A DNA stretch of 64,000 bases, from the NCBI GenBank assembly GCA_023213395.1, contig CM041465.1:131447741-131511740 (forward strand). Direction: 5' to 3'. The stretch is from Cycas panzhihuaensis (taxonomy: Eukaryota; Cycadophyta). Position numbers and translations under genes: made by a program. Below the pieces are notes generated by a model. The model worked only from the letters and a program-made list of their open reading frames with translations. It was not told where the DNA came from and did no database searches. Positions 1 through 11,010 of the stretch are shown one piece after another; the stretch's first letter is position 1, and every line of letters begins with the position of its first letter.

Positions 1-838
1 TTTTCGTTATGCTTTAGTGCTTAACTACGTTTTTCTAGCTTAGTTGATTTTATTGCCATATATACATATATCTTGTTGTGCTTCGTAGCCTCTCTCCCGA
101 GAGGAAGGCGTTTGTTGGGATTATTTGCGAGGATTGCGTTGGAGGAAGCATTGCGAGATCGTGATTCTTGGGTCGGCCCCATATGGTATTTCTTCTCCCT
201 TTTTGGTTGAGCTTTGCTTCGTTCCCTTCATTTCATTTAGTCCTTGCATGCTTTTGGGAGGTAAGTGCACCCCTTCGTTGTTGTTTCGATCGACGTTGCA
301 TGCGCGGGAGGAGGAAAGGAGCGCAACCAAGGAGGGAAATCCGCGCTTCCGTTCGAACGCCGAATCCAGGTATTCTTCGCATGCCTTTCATATTTTCTTT
401 ATGCTTTTATGTTTCTTTGCATTTACTGTTATAGATAAAGGAACATAAAGGAAAGAAGAAAACAACCTTTTATTGTGTATTCGCTTGCTCGTACTATTTC
501 TTTACATTGCATGACATAGTAGTGTAGGTCCCATTTACCTATACCCCTTATCCACACTTACCCCTTACTCCGTGACACGTTTGGTTGATTGCCCCCCTCG
601 TCGCCTTCTCCTTGCCTTGAGAAGCCGCGACGTGCGAGGTTCTTTTCCCTTTCCCGGCCATCTGAAGGGTAGGAAGGCCTCGTCTTGCACGGCTACCTGG
701 AAGCAACCAGGCACCTTGCGATCCGTGCCGCGCTCCGGCGCACGGACGTCCTGCGAGGTATGATCCTCGCTAGTTAGCCTGCTTAGCATATTGTTTTATG
801 CCCTTCCCGCTAGGCGTTGGATCATTGCCCCGCGGAGA
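1..838. other. CpG-rich unclassified DNA, no gene recognised
   Basis: This stretch keeps many CG dinucleotides (for example around 150-180, 290-360 and 595-760) and is richer in G and C than the rest of the window, where CG is scarce. Open frames exist on both strands but none resembles a known protein, and codon use looks random. A TATA-like run sits near 58-72. The CG-rich character stops abruptly near 840, where decayed LINE coding sequence begins. It could be a young LTR or internal fragment of an element lying mostly outside the window, or a captured gene 5' region; I cannot decide. Confidence 0.4.
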
Positions 839-2714
839 GCGTTTCAGATAAGAACCTGTGGGACCCCATTATGGGGAGGTTTAGTAGGAAGCTAGTAGGT
901 TGGAAAGGGGCACTTCTTAGTTGGGCCAGGAAAATCCAACTGGTAGTGGCCTCTCTTCAGAGTATTCTAGTCTACCAAATGTCCTTATTCAAGATGCCAT
1001 GCAAGGTTATTTCAACTCTTGAAGGCCTTATGAAGAGATTTCTATGGTCCGGGGCAGAAGAAAAAAATAGAGTTCATCTGGTGTCATGGGAAAAGGTATG
1101 TAAGCCCAAGTGGGCGAGAGGGCTTAATGTTAGGAGACTGGGGCTCTTCAATAAAGCTCTCCTAGCCAAAATAGGATGGAGATTAACTAAAGAAGAAGAC
1201 TCGCTGTGGGGAAAAATAATAGCCAGAAAATATTTAGAGGATAAGCATTTCCTAAAGGATGAGGTGAGTGGGATCTCCGGTTCTTCCATTTAGAAAGCTA
1301 TTTGTTCCTCGTAGCCTATCTTGTGCAATGGAATACGATGGAAACTAAGGAACGTTGAGGGTATAAGATTCTGGGAAGACAAATGGTGTGATGCATCTAG
1401 GATGCGTGAGATCCCAGATATTGGTAATTTGCAGAGGGTCTATGAGGAGGCTTACGACACACTAGTTAAGCACTATTGGGTGGGAATAGGGAAGAATAGA
1501 CAATGGAGAACGTTCGATGATCTGCAAGGCTACAAGGAGGAAATTTAGATAGTAAAAGGGATACTAAAACACTAGTATATCCCTAAGAGGGCCCCTTTGG
1601 ATACCTTGGTCTGGTCATTATCACCCTCAGGATCCTACAAAGTTAAAGACGGTTATAATTCGTTGATGACGATAGAAGAATGGACGAAGAATGACATGTT
1701 GGAAGGGGTTTGGAAACTGGGGATGATCCCAAAGGTAGCTACTTTCTAGTGGCTATGTCTGCAAAAGAAGATTCTAACAACATATAACCTTTTAAAATGA
1801 GGTTTCTACCTAGCAAATAGGTGCGAGTTATGTAGGGAGGAGGCTGAGTCCTTGGACCACCTTAGTATCCATTGCTCTACTCTAGGGGGATATGGAGAGG
1901 CTTCTGGTCAAAACTGGGCATATAATAGGTTTCCCATAAGTCTCTGTAGGACCAATGGTTAACATGGGTATCTCCATTTAAGAGTAAAACACTGGGAAGG
2001 TTGTGGAAGCTAATTCTCCTGGTAAGTATTTGGTATATCTGGAAGGAGCGTAACAGGAGAAATTTCCAAGGTAAAGAGATGGACAATCAGAAATTATTTG
2101 CTGAGATCAGGAAGGGCATTGTAGAGATGTTAAAACCCCCAAAGGAGGATAGGATTCCAAGGGAGGAAGATAACATTCTAGAGGATTGGGAAATTGGCCG
2201 ATCAAAGGGAGGGATCAAGAAGAGGAGGGTAACTATATGGACTCCTCCCGAAGTAACTTGGATTAAAATTAATTTTGATGGAGCTACTAAAGGCAACCCT
2301 AGAGAGGCGGGGGCAGGGGGGGGGTGGTCTATGTAGGAATCGTGAAGGGATAGTGAGATGTGCATTTGCAGAATACCTAGGTACTCAATCGAATCACAGA
2401 GCAGAGGTAAGGGCTATGCAAAAGGTGGTAGACATGCTGGACGAGGCAGAGGATCAGAAAGTGGTTATAGAAGGTGATTCCTTGAATGTAATCAAGAGCT
2501 TAAGGGGGGAGGTAGAATTAGAATGGTGCACTATAGAGCTTATCAGGACATCCTGAGCTCCAAACTGAGTGTTCAGATTCAACACACGTACAGGGAAGGA
2601 AATATGGCACCGGACTGGTTGGCAAATTGGGCAGTGTCAAATAAAAGAAACAGGGTATGTAAAGAGAACTTCCTGGAAGAGCTTTTGAGTCTGGTTAGGA
2701 TAGACTTTACTTGA
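839..2714 (+). pseudogene. LINE ORF2 C-terminal part (RT end, zf-RVT, RNase H), broken
   Basis: Residues after the RT palm are readable from 868 (GRFSRKLVGWKG, LLSWARKIQLV), followed by the usual FLWSG and LVSWEKVC...GLNVRRL segments up to 1293. A CCHC-like zf-RVT element lies at 1822-1878 (CELC...LDHLSIHC). RNase H begins near 2258 (INFDGATKGNP), with the second acidic block near 2470 (IEGDSLNVI) and the last near 2600 (YREGN...DWLANWAV, where the usual A before D is P). The frame changes at least four times between 1293 and 2523, and there are several in-frame TAG stops. The piece starts inside the thumb and cannot code for an active enzyme. In living relatives ORF2 nicks DNA and reverse-transcribes the element's RNA. 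Confidence 0.85.
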
Positions 2715-2880
2715 CATAGTGAGGGGACAGACAAGAGAGGGTGAGAGGAGTTAATCTAGTTTGGGCTAGGCCATGGGCATGTCATGGCCATCTCTCTTAG
2801 GCCGGACGGCTATTGATGTATAAGGTTTAGGGACCTGTTTAAAACCCCTTCTTATATTATTTTCACCTTATCAAAAAAAA
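839..2880 (+). mobile_element. L1-type LINE, 5'-truncated copy 1
   Basis: A non-LTR retrotransposon carrying only the C-terminal half of ORF2, a 3' UTR and a short A-rich tail. It is the same family as the longer LINE at 4457-9603: the coding parts align from about 839 (matching about 7565 there). The 3' UTRs share the segment around 2770-2800 (9477-9507 in the other copy) and the 'ggacct...aaaacccctt' end. Truncation at the 5' end is the usual result of incomplete target-primed reverse transcription. The A-tail at about 2870-2887 is followed directly by pararetroviral sequence. I found no clear target-site duplication. Confidence 0.85.
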
Positions 2881-2887
2881 GAAAATT
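2715..2887 (+). other. LINE 3' UTR and A-rich tail
   Basis: Non-coding end of LINE copy 1. It matches 9424-9589 of LINE copy 2 almost base for base in two blocks and ends in an interrupted A-run. The shared inverted motif 'gccatgggcatgtcatggc' (about 2769-2787 and 9477-9495) could form a small hairpin near the RNA 3' end, the region that L1-type reverse transcriptases use for priming. Confidence 0.7.
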
Positions 2888-2893
2888 ATGTAT

Positions 2894-3613
2894 TTGGGCA
2901 TAAATATTAAATAGGAAAAATTCCAATTAAAATTTCATATAGTGAAGAAATTTGTAGCTTTTTTGGATGATTTAAAAGATAAGAAGTAGATATAGAGATT
3001 TAGTGGCTATTTGAACTATATGAGAAAACACACTCCATAATGGAGCAAAAAAATAGTAGCAATAAGAAAACATCTTACAAATAAAAATTGGTCCTCTAAA
3101 GCAATCAAAGCAGTTAAAAGCCTAAAGAAGGAATCTTAAACTCTACTAGAATTGTAGCTGCCAGGGTCAGGGAAACTCATCCTGTAAATTGATGTTTTTG
3201 ATGAGTATTGGGCAATGGTATTACTATAATAAGTAAATAAGTCTTTAGAACTTTATGGATATAAATTTGGAGAAATTTTAACATCTGAAAAGAATTATCA
3301 TATTGGTGAAAAAGTAGTTCTAGTAGTAAAAAGAGGAATTGAAATATTTGAATTATTCTTAACCTTCACAAAATTTATTATTCAAATTAGTAATGAAAAT
3401 TTCAAAGCATTCTTAAACACCAACATTAATAGAAGGAAGGCAAGAGAAAGACTCTTAAATTGACAACTTTGGTTTGTTAGCTTTGACTTTTACATAGAAT
3501 GAATTAAGGGTGATAGTAACTCTCTGACAAATACTTTAATCGAAGAAATATGCTTAAAGATAACTTGGTTACCCGAAGTCAATAAATTAATGGTAATATT
3601 CATAAAGTTATAA
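2894..3613 (+). pseudogene. Endogenous pararetrovirus (Caulimoviridae-like) RT end and RNase H fragment
   Basis: One reading frame of 240 codons runs without frameshift to a terminal TAA at 3611-3613 and is interrupted by about eleven in-frame stops (TAG, TAA and TGA). Between stops the order and spacing of conserved blocks match the RT connection and RNase H of plant pararetroviruses better than Ty3/gypsy. I judge this from the 'filament-like' block near 2990-3030, the acidic RNase H centre near 3195, the glutamate block near 3290-3310 and the final histidine-poor block near 3460-3540. It is an old, inert copy lacking coat, movement and protease parts. A very divergent Ty3/gypsy fragment is the main alternative. 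Confidence 0.65.
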
Positions 3614-3627
3614 AAATAGAGATCTCT

Positions 3628-4456
3628 TTTTTTTTTTAAAGGTAAAAAATAGATATCATTGAATTATAAGCTTAATTACAATACAAAGAGATGGGAAAAC
3701 TTATAATCTAAATGGACATACTAACCCATTCTTTTATATGAAGAGCACTCAAAATAGCAAAATCAGATTGTAATTTTTTCTTTAACTTTTTTTAAAGAGG
3801 GATAAAGCAAAGATTGTGAGACAGCCATAATAGAATATTCTTTCTTATATGTCTAAGAGTTTGATTAAAGGATGAGACTACTTTTTGGAAATAAGTTGTA
3901 GTATACATTTTCTAAATTTCATGCAAGGTAGTCTTAAGAAGTAGAAAGCAAAGGTCTATCAAGTGTCAATGAGTCATAAACCAAACATAAGCCATAGCCC
4001 AATTCCTTTTGATTAAGTAAGGATGGAGAAGTAAGTTACCATTATAAATTTCAGTGAAATCTTAGAACAAACTGAAAATCTAAAAGACTGTATACCAAAT
4101 ATCTTGGATAGTAGGACAATGCCACCAGATGTGATCGAAACTATCCTCATAGGCACCACATATTATGTAAAATAATTAGCAGTTTACATTCCATTGATCC
4201 TAAGTGTCCTAAAAAATAAAGGACTTATGCAAAATCCTCTAGTGAAGCATGTTATGTTTGGGTTGATCTTGTTTCCACCAAATCCATCCCCATTCAACTG
4301 AGAGCTGAGTATGATGAAATTGTTGACTATGTACCAAGTAATAAAATTTGGTGGATTTAAACATATAACCCCTAGAGAGAAATCTTATACCTTCCTCCTT
4401 CTCTAACTTCTAAGAGACAATAAGAGGATCAACTTACCTTATGAAAAAATTAAGCT
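3628..4456 (-). mobile_element. Minus-strand L1-type LINE, 3' part (split by LINE copy 2)
   Basis: A T-run at 3627-3639 is the A-tail of a LINE read on the minus strand. Going left from 4456 the minus strand encodes the post-RT region of ORF2: FKSTKFYYLVHSQ (near 4350), WGWIWWKQDQPKH (near 4285) and a zf-RVT element near 4110-4160 (CGAYEDSFDHIWWHCP). A poorly conserved C-terminus follows and ends near 3665. The other half of the same element lies at 9604-11010. The two halves fit together in order and orientation once the LINE at 4457-9603 is removed. Stops are frequent and the copy is inactive. This family lacks an obvious RNase H and differs from the plus-strand LINE family. Confidence 0.7.
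4444..4456. repeat. Candidate target-site duplication, left copy
   Basis: AAAAAATTAAGCT here is repeated exactly at 9604-9616, bracketing the plus-strand LINE 4457-9603. Thirteen bases is a normal length for an L1 target duplication. The right copy lies 14 bases beyond the end of the A-tail rather than directly next to it, which is a little unusual. Confidence 0.55.
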
Positions 4457-5263
4457 TTTATGCCATCTATAAAAGGGAAGCTTTAGGTTTAGGATTAAGC
4501 TCTATCAAGAGGCCATTAAAATTCTTCTAAATGAGCTAATCAAAATCATAAAATTAGCCATACTTAACCAAGTAAATCCATTAAGGATTCAGGGGCAAAA
4601 GAAAACATAGGTGCTACCCTGGGATCTAAGGTAGATGCATCTCTTCAAGGTGAGAAAGTGAAGGATGGACATGAGGAGAGTCCCATGCTAAAGGAAGTTG
4701 AGGAGAAGGAGTGACCCAGGGGTCAGGAGGAATGGTAGCAAGGTCTAGTAACTATGGTAGAGGAGCACCTTATTGGAGAGAGGAGGGATGAGGAGGCCTT
4801 GTCTGGCGTAGTTGAGACTCCTCAGGCTGAGTAGATAAAGGAGATTAATTGGGATGAGGAGGATTATCTCTCAAAGGAAGGTGAGGAGAAGGTGCAACCC
4901 TCAGGTTAAGGGGAAACGCAGCAAGGGCTCTTAGCTAGGGGAGAAGAGAACCAACTTGAAATGGATGGTAGGGATGAGGAGGCTCCATTTGAGAGAGGGG
5001 AGCTAGGAAAGCCATCCAGTGGGGTTCACAAGTGGATAATGAAAGATAAAGGTGTTTAGGAGGAATTGTCAAGCCTAAGGAGAGCCCCTGACCTTGGCAG
5101 TGATAAAAGGGTTGGTAGACCATCCAAGAAAGTGATTTGAGATAGGGAAACAACATCCCAAATTGATTAAGGGTATCAAAGTACCCTAAAGGAAGGGGTG
5201 ATTGAAGGCCCATTTCTTAAGAGCCAAAGATGACCCTTTAGGGATGGAGTGGGGGGCTTGGCC
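4457..5263 (+). pseudogene. LINE ORF1 C-terminal/linker region, acidic
   Basis: The frame continues directly into ORF2. The predicted peptide is rich in Glu, Asp, Lys and Gly, with low complexity (EEKV, EERRDEEA and EGEEK segments between 4640 and 4890). It ends with the basic block RVGRPSKK near 5110-5135, which plant L1 elements commonly carry just before ORF2. Neither the RNA-binding nor the zinc-knuckle part of ORF1 is present, so truncation removed the N-terminal part. It contains roughly a dozen in-frame stops. In active elements ORF1 is an RNA-binding chaperone. Confidence 0.6.
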
Positions 5264-8200
5264 ATGAGGGTCTTATTTTGGAACATTAGGCGCTTGAATG
5301 CCCCATCTAAGTAGAGAATTATTAAGGATTTGAGAATCAGAATGGGAGGGAATATTATGTTATTGCAAGAAATAAAACTTGAGAAGGATAAAGAGTTAGA
5401 GGTGAAAAATAAGATTTAGAGGAAGGGTGAAATGTTGGCCAAAGAGGGATCTCTTGGCTCGGGTGGTATGGCTATCCTTTGGGACCCAAGAATCTTGTAG
5501 GGATTAGATGTAGTCTAGGAAGATCACTTCATCACCATATGCTTTACCTTTAGAAGGAAAAACATCCAATAGTGGGCCACTAATATTTATGCTCCTACGT
5601 CATTGGAAGTAAGAAAGAGCCTGTAGGATAGGATTATGGATGTCCATAAAGACTAGAAGGGCCCCTAGTTAGTGGTGGGGGATTTAAACTTGACTCTTTA
5701 TCTAGGTGAAAAGAAAGAGGGTCAAGAGGGATGGTCCAGGAGTATGTCAGACTTAGGGGACTTCTTATAGAGAGGAGGGCTATTAGATATCTTGCTCAGA
5801 GGGGCCAGATATACTTGGTCAAATAGGAGATTAGGGAATAATCACATCTAGATAAAGTTAGACAGGATGTTGACCAACTATGAATGGATGAGTCTCCATG
5901 AGGACATCAAGTTAGAGGTGCTCCTGAAGTTGGCCTCTAATCATTCTCCTCTAATGCTAGAGTTTAATATTCTAGGTATTCACCATGGGACTCCCTTTTG
6001 GTTTGAACTTATGTGGCTGAGACACCCTAATTTTAGGGATTGGGTTAAGGAATGGTGGAGTATCCCTGTGGTGGGACATGCCATGTTTAGATTCTCTAAA
6101 AAGTTGAATTGGGTTAAGAGACAAATTAAAGTCTAGAATAAAGAAGTCTTTGATAACATTTTTGAGGCCAAAGGCAAACTTCTAAAAGAACTCAATATGG
6201 TAGAGGGGAGGATCTAGGAAGAAGGTAGGACCACCTCTCTAGATCAGATGGAATGTTTGACTATAAAAAACTTGGAAGATGTGTTGGCTAAGGAGGAAAT
6301 ACATTGGAAATAGAAATCTAAAGTGCTCTAACTCTCAGAGTGATACATAAATACTAAGATTTTTCATATGTCCATGCTGAAATGTAGGCCTTGTAACAGA
6401 ATAAATATGCTGTGTAGCAGGGATGGAGCCAATCATGAGACATAAAAATAAATCAAAGGTATAACAATGGATTATTTCAAGAATTTATTTGAAGAACCTG
6501 GATGCCAGGATCCAGATCTAAGAGAGGATCTCTTGAGATTTATCCCAAAGCTGATCAATGAAGGCCAAAATAGAAGGTTGATAGATCTCTTTACTCTAGA
6601 GGAAATGGAGAAAGCAATCTTCAATATGGATCGTGAAAAAGCTCCTGGGCCAAGTGGTTTTCCCCTGGGTTTTTTCTAAGAATTCTAGGACATAATCAAG
6701 GAGGATTTAAAATTGGCCTTGGATGAATTCTTTAAGAAAACAATCCTAATGGAGTGGCGGGCTACTTTTCTAGTGCTGATTCCTAAGAAGGAAAGAGCAA
6801 AATTCATGGAAGACTTTAGATCAATAAGTCAATGCAATATAAAAAATAAAATCTTGGCAAATGGACTCAAGGAATGCTTGCCACTTATCATATCCCCAAA
6901 TCATGATGAATTCATGAAAGGCAAACAAATCATGGATGGCATAATAGTGGTCCATGAGATGGTTCATTTAGTCTACCATAGGAAAGAAGTTGGTATGATT
7001 GTGAAAATTGACATATCCAAAGCTTATGACTAGGTGGCCTAGGATTGCTCAATTGAATGTCTCCAGGACCTTAGTTTTGATGAGGAATGGAGGGACTGGA
7101 TGAGATGTTGCATCTCCAATCCTTCATTGTCTATGTTGATAAATGGTACTTCGACCCCTTTCTTCCCTGGTTTCAGAGGATTTACGTAAGGGGATCCTTA
7201 ATCCCCCTACCTGTTTATCATTATGGTAGAAATATTAGGGAGGGGTGTTGAGGAGGATAGAAGGAAAGGTTGGGTGTTTGGGCTAAATCCCTCATCCAGC
7301 ATGGAAAATATTACTCATCATTAGTTTGTTGATGATAATATCTTTTTAGGTAATGCAACTTTAAGGGAAGCTAGAGCATTTAAGATGGGGCTCCAAGCTT
7401 ATGAGAGGGCTATAAACCAAAGAATTAACTTGGAGAAGAGTTCTATCTTTTTTATTAACACCCCTAAGAGACTTCAGAGGAGGATCAATAGGGAGATGGA
7501 GATTCCCATTAGACTTCTTCTAACCACTTATCTAGGGATGCCCCTTTTTATGGGAAATATGAGCAAGGATCTTTGGAATCTTATTGTGGATAGGATCCAA
7601 AGGAAGCTAGCTAGATGGAAAGGCTCCCTGCTCAGTCTTGAGGGTAAAATTTAACTGGTAGCAGCCTCTTTGTAGAGAATTCTAATTTGTATAATGTCAA
7701 TCTTCAAGATCCCAAGTAAGGTCATTTCAATCCTAGAAGGCATCTAGAAAAGATTCCTCTAGTCTAGAACAGAGGACAAGGATAGAATCCATATGGTATC
7801 TTGGGATAAGGTTTGTAGGCCCAAGTGGGTAGAGGGGCTCAATATAAGAAGACTAAGGCCCTTTTGTAGGGCTTTGATGGCTAAATTGGGATGGAGACTG
7901 GCGAATGATGATGGCACCCAATGGGGAAATACCATTGACAAAAGGTACCTGGGGGGTAGGCACTTGAAAGACGAGGTGTGGGGTGTTTTTGGATCCTCTA
8001 TTTGGAAAGGTCTAGTATATTCGAGGCCTATTTTAATTAATGGTATAAGATGGAAGCTGGGGAATAGGAAAGCTATCAGGTTTGGGGAGGACAAATGGTG
8101 TAGAAACTTTAAATTGAAAGATAGACCTATCATCAGTAACCTACAAGGTGTTTGTGAGGAAACTTTTGGTCTACTGGTCAAGGATTACTGGGAGGGACAG

Positions 8201-9423
8201 GGCAAAGATAGGAATTGGAGATCTTTGAGGAATTACAAGGGACTTAGGGGGGGAGGTAAATATTCAAATCCTCAAGAGTGAGTTGAATCATCAGTATATC
8301 CCCAAAAGACCTATGGCTGATATATTGATTTGGTTATATTGCCCCTCTAGGTCATCCATGGAGGAGGGATACCAATCTTTCTGTATGGAGGAGGGGGTTG
8401 GTAAGAACACATCACTGGCTGGGGGCTAGAAGTTGGGGCTCATCCCAAAGGTGGAAGTATTATAGTGGCTTTGTTTACAGAGTAAGATATTGATAACTAA
8501 CAATATTTATAGACGTGGTTTTACCATGCTGAATAGATGTGTGATGTGCAAGAAGGATGGGGAGTCTTTGGACCATATTAGCATTCATTGCCCCTTCTCC
8601 AGGGGAATTTGGGCCTGTATATGGACTAATATGGGGTTAGATTGGGTGTCTCCTAGGACCCTGCTAGAGTAGTAGAAATCTCCTTTCAGGAGTAAGACAC
8701 TGAGAATGCTTTGGAAATTAATCATGCCTATAGGGGTCTAGAATATTTGGAAGGAGCGTAATAGATGAATCTTCCAAGGGAAAGATCTAGATGAGCATAG
8801 GCTTTATGAGATTCGAGTGGCGACAATAAAAATGCTTAAACCTTCAGATGAGGAAAGGGTCATAAGGGCAGAGGGGAGCATCATGGAGGGTTGGGGGATT
8901 AGGTGCCCAAAAGTTATTAGGGTGAAAAGGAGGAAGTATTCCTGGAGGCCACTTAGTGAGAACTAGGTGAAAATAAATTTTGAAGGGCATCTAAAGGCAA
9001 CCCTGGTGAGGTTGGTAGGGGAGGATTATGTAAATACCATGATGGGACGGTAAGGTGGGCCTTTACAAAATACTATGGTTAACAAACAAACCACTCAACT
9101 GAACTTAAGGCTATGCAAAAAGCTGTAGCAATGATGGATAAGGATGACCATAATAAGGTGATAATAGAAGGGAATTCCCTAAATGTGATTAGGATCCTCA
9201 AGGGAGAGGCAGACGCTAATTGATATAATGTGGATATGGTGAGGGACACTCAAGATGTTCTAAGTTCCAAGCAGAGTACCTAAACTTAGCACATGTATAG
9301 GGAAAGAAATGCTGCAGTAGATTGGCTTACCAATTGGGCAGTCTGAAATAAGAGAAAGTGGGTTTGAAAAGAAAACTTATTGGAGGAGCTCCCGAGTCTA
9401 GTTATATTAGATGTGTTAGCTCA
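5264..9423 (+). pseudogene. LINE ORF2 (endonuclease, reverse transcriptase, zf-RVT, RNase H), stop-ridden
   Basis: I chose ATG 5264 because MRVLFWNIRRLNAP is the classic start of the APE-type endonuclease. Endonuclease blocks follow: LLQEIKLEK (5357), GGMAILWDP (5463), VVGDLNL (5672) and the end SNHSPL (5938). The RT includes LEEMEKAIFNMDREKAPGP (6598), FRSISQCNIKNKI (6812), the A motif VKIDISKAYD (7000), a Q-G-D-P block (7190) and FVDDN (7325). The thumb runs to 8281. A zf-RVT element is at 8538-8594 (CVMCKKDGESLDHISIHC). A decayed RNase H spans about 8967-9350, and its GDS is changed to GNS near 9170. From 5264 to 5866 all ten in-frame stops are TAG. The frame shifts after about 8281. Confidence 0.85.
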
Positions 9424-9589
9424 GAATGGGGAAAGTTAATATTTTTTAAGGTTTAGTGTGGGTCTAGTTATGCTAGGCCATGGGCATGTCATGGCCATTC
9501 TGTTCCATAGCCGAAAGGCAACTGTTGTAAAACGTTTGGGGACCTATTAAAACCCCTTCTATTTTTTACCATAAAAAAAAAAAAAAAAC
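9424..9589 (+). other. LINE copy 2 3' UTR and A-tail
   Basis: Matches the 3' UTR of LINE copy 1 (2715-2880), including the palindromic 'gccatgggcatgtcatggc' segment, and ends in 16 consecutive A. The longer, cleaner tail suggests a younger insertion than copy 1 or fewer tail mutations. Confidence 0.75.
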
Positions 9590-9603
9590 CAATTATAGGA
9601 ACT

Positions 9604-9616
9604 AAAAAATTAAGCT
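9604..9616. repeat. Candidate target-site duplication, right copy
   Basis: Exact copy of the 13 bases at 4444-4456. Joining 9617 onwards to 4456 downwards through one copy restores a continuous minus-strand LINE, which supports the call. Confidence 0.55.
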
Positions 9617-10199
9617 AAAGGAGAAAAATCCTCTTGACTGCTTAAGGGAGGGAACCCTAGAGGAAGCTACTTATTATTCTAAAAATTGACTTGATAACTA
9701 GTTGAACTAGGAGAAAAAAGAGTATTATAGTGTAAGTTATCCTAGGCTACCACCATATGATTCCAAATAGAGGATCCTTTATTGAGGTAGTTAGCAATAG
9801 CTAACTACTATTTAATAAAGTACATAAAATAATACTTCCTCCTAATAATATAAGCCTATTTTCTATTTTCCTTATTCCAGAGGTCTTACATATGCTTAAC
9901 TCCTTTTACCTTTACTAAAAGTAAAGGGGTCTTTGATACTAAGGGCACCTCAACCTTAATGATCTGACACTATACTCTATTTCACAGGGTGAAAGGTCTT
10001 CAAATCAATAGACTATGGTTTCTAAAGAAATCTTATAAGGAGACTTCAGATTGCTAATAATATAACTTTTGGAGATTAAAGAATGGACATTAGATAATTT
10101 AGTAGTTAGGAAAGAGTTGATTCTATTAACCTTTGATGACCACCTAAATTAAGGGACCTAGTAGGCCAAGCATCTAACTTCTTTTTAATATTCAGAATA

Positions 10200-11010
10200 T
10201 AAAGTTATTAGTCATAAATTTTTAATCTTGAGAGACCCATATAAATACCTAGATATTTGAAAAGAGTAGATCTTGGAGCAAGAGGAATGCTAAGAGCCAA
10301 TACCAAAGTGAATTGCATCTCTATTTCTACTTCATTGAAAATAATGCTAGATTTACTATGATTAATTGTCATCTCTATTACAAGACCAAAAACCTGAAGC
10401 ACTTGGCTCTAGGCATCAATTTCTATTTACAAAGGATGGCCTAGTAAAATGGTATCATCTACAAAAATCTAGTGCATTGTGATCTCATATCCATCATAGA
10501 GATTCCTTGGAGGAGATCTATTAACTAGAGTCATAAAAGAAGAGAAGAGAGGGCTTCCATAGAAATTACAAAAAAGATAAGGTAATAAGGGACAGCCTTG
10601 ACAAATTCCTCTACTCACGTAAATGAGGCCATTAATTGAGTTATTAATTTTTATAGCATTCAAACTGAAGAGATCATGGCCTTGATCCAATTAAAATGAT
10701 CTGATTGAAGGCCCTTTCGAGCAAGAATAATAAGAAGGAAATCCCATTCCATAGTATCATAAGCTTTATTAATGTCTATTTTGAGTATAACAACTTATTA
10801 CTTCTTTGTGTGTATAATATGGAGAGCATTAATGATCACAGTTATGTTGTCTGCTATACGATGACCTCTTATAAAGGTTGTTTGATTTTCATTGATAACT
10901 TGGGGAAGGAACTCTTTCAACTAATTTTCTAGAACTTTGGCTAAAAATTTTAAAGCTCAAAGATCCTTTCTATTAGACATAATGGGAAGCTACTTTGAAA
11001 AAGTTAATCC
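10200..11010 (-). pseudogene. Reverse transcriptase of the split minus-strand LINE
   Basis: The catalytic FVDD is intact at about 10460-10470 and the NQTTFIRGR-like fingers are readable. Several frame changes and stops interrupt the palm. The enzyme class reverse-transcribes LINE RNA at a nicked target. This copy has no endonuclease or intact frame and is inert. Confidence 0.75.

Larger units (their letters stand above)
4457..9603 (+). mobile_element. L1-type LINE copy 2, nearly full ORF2, nested in a minus-strand LINE
   Basis: This 5.1-kb element has an ORF1 tail or linker, a full set of ORF2 domains (endonuclease, RT, zf-RVT, RNase H), a 3' UTR and a 16-base A-tail (9574-9589). The 5' end is truncated inside ORF1. 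It lies inside another LINE in the opposite orientation and is flanked by a 13-base repeat. One reading frame is kept from 4457 to about 8281 (3.8 kb), broken only by stops, so decay has been by base substitution rather than by indels. Confidence 0.85.
9604..11010 (-). mobile_element. Minus-strand L1-type LINE, RT part (5' half of the split element)
   Basis: Read leftwards from about 11010, the minus strand shows the RT fingers (NRKDL.ALKFLAKVLEN, then ENQTTFIRGHRIADNI near 10840-10900) and the A motif VILKIDINKAYD near 10760. Further on are GICQGCPLLPYLF (about 10560-10600), FVDDTILLGHP (10436-10468) and KSSIIFN (10340). YLGIYMG (10235) and the thumb LDAWPTRSLNLGG (10140) follow, and weakly conserved sequence continues down to about 9617. 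The zf-RVT and tail are on the far side of LINE copy 2 (3628-4456). The copy lacks the endonuclease, so it is 5'-truncated near 11010. Confidence 0.75.

Noticed and set aside
125-448. 107-codon open frame near the left edge as a protein gene
   Set aside because: No recognisable motif, overlapping equal-quality frames on both strands, and no supporting splice or start context.
7759-8181. 140-codon minus-strand open frame
   Set aside because: Antisense shadow of LINE copy 2 ORF2.
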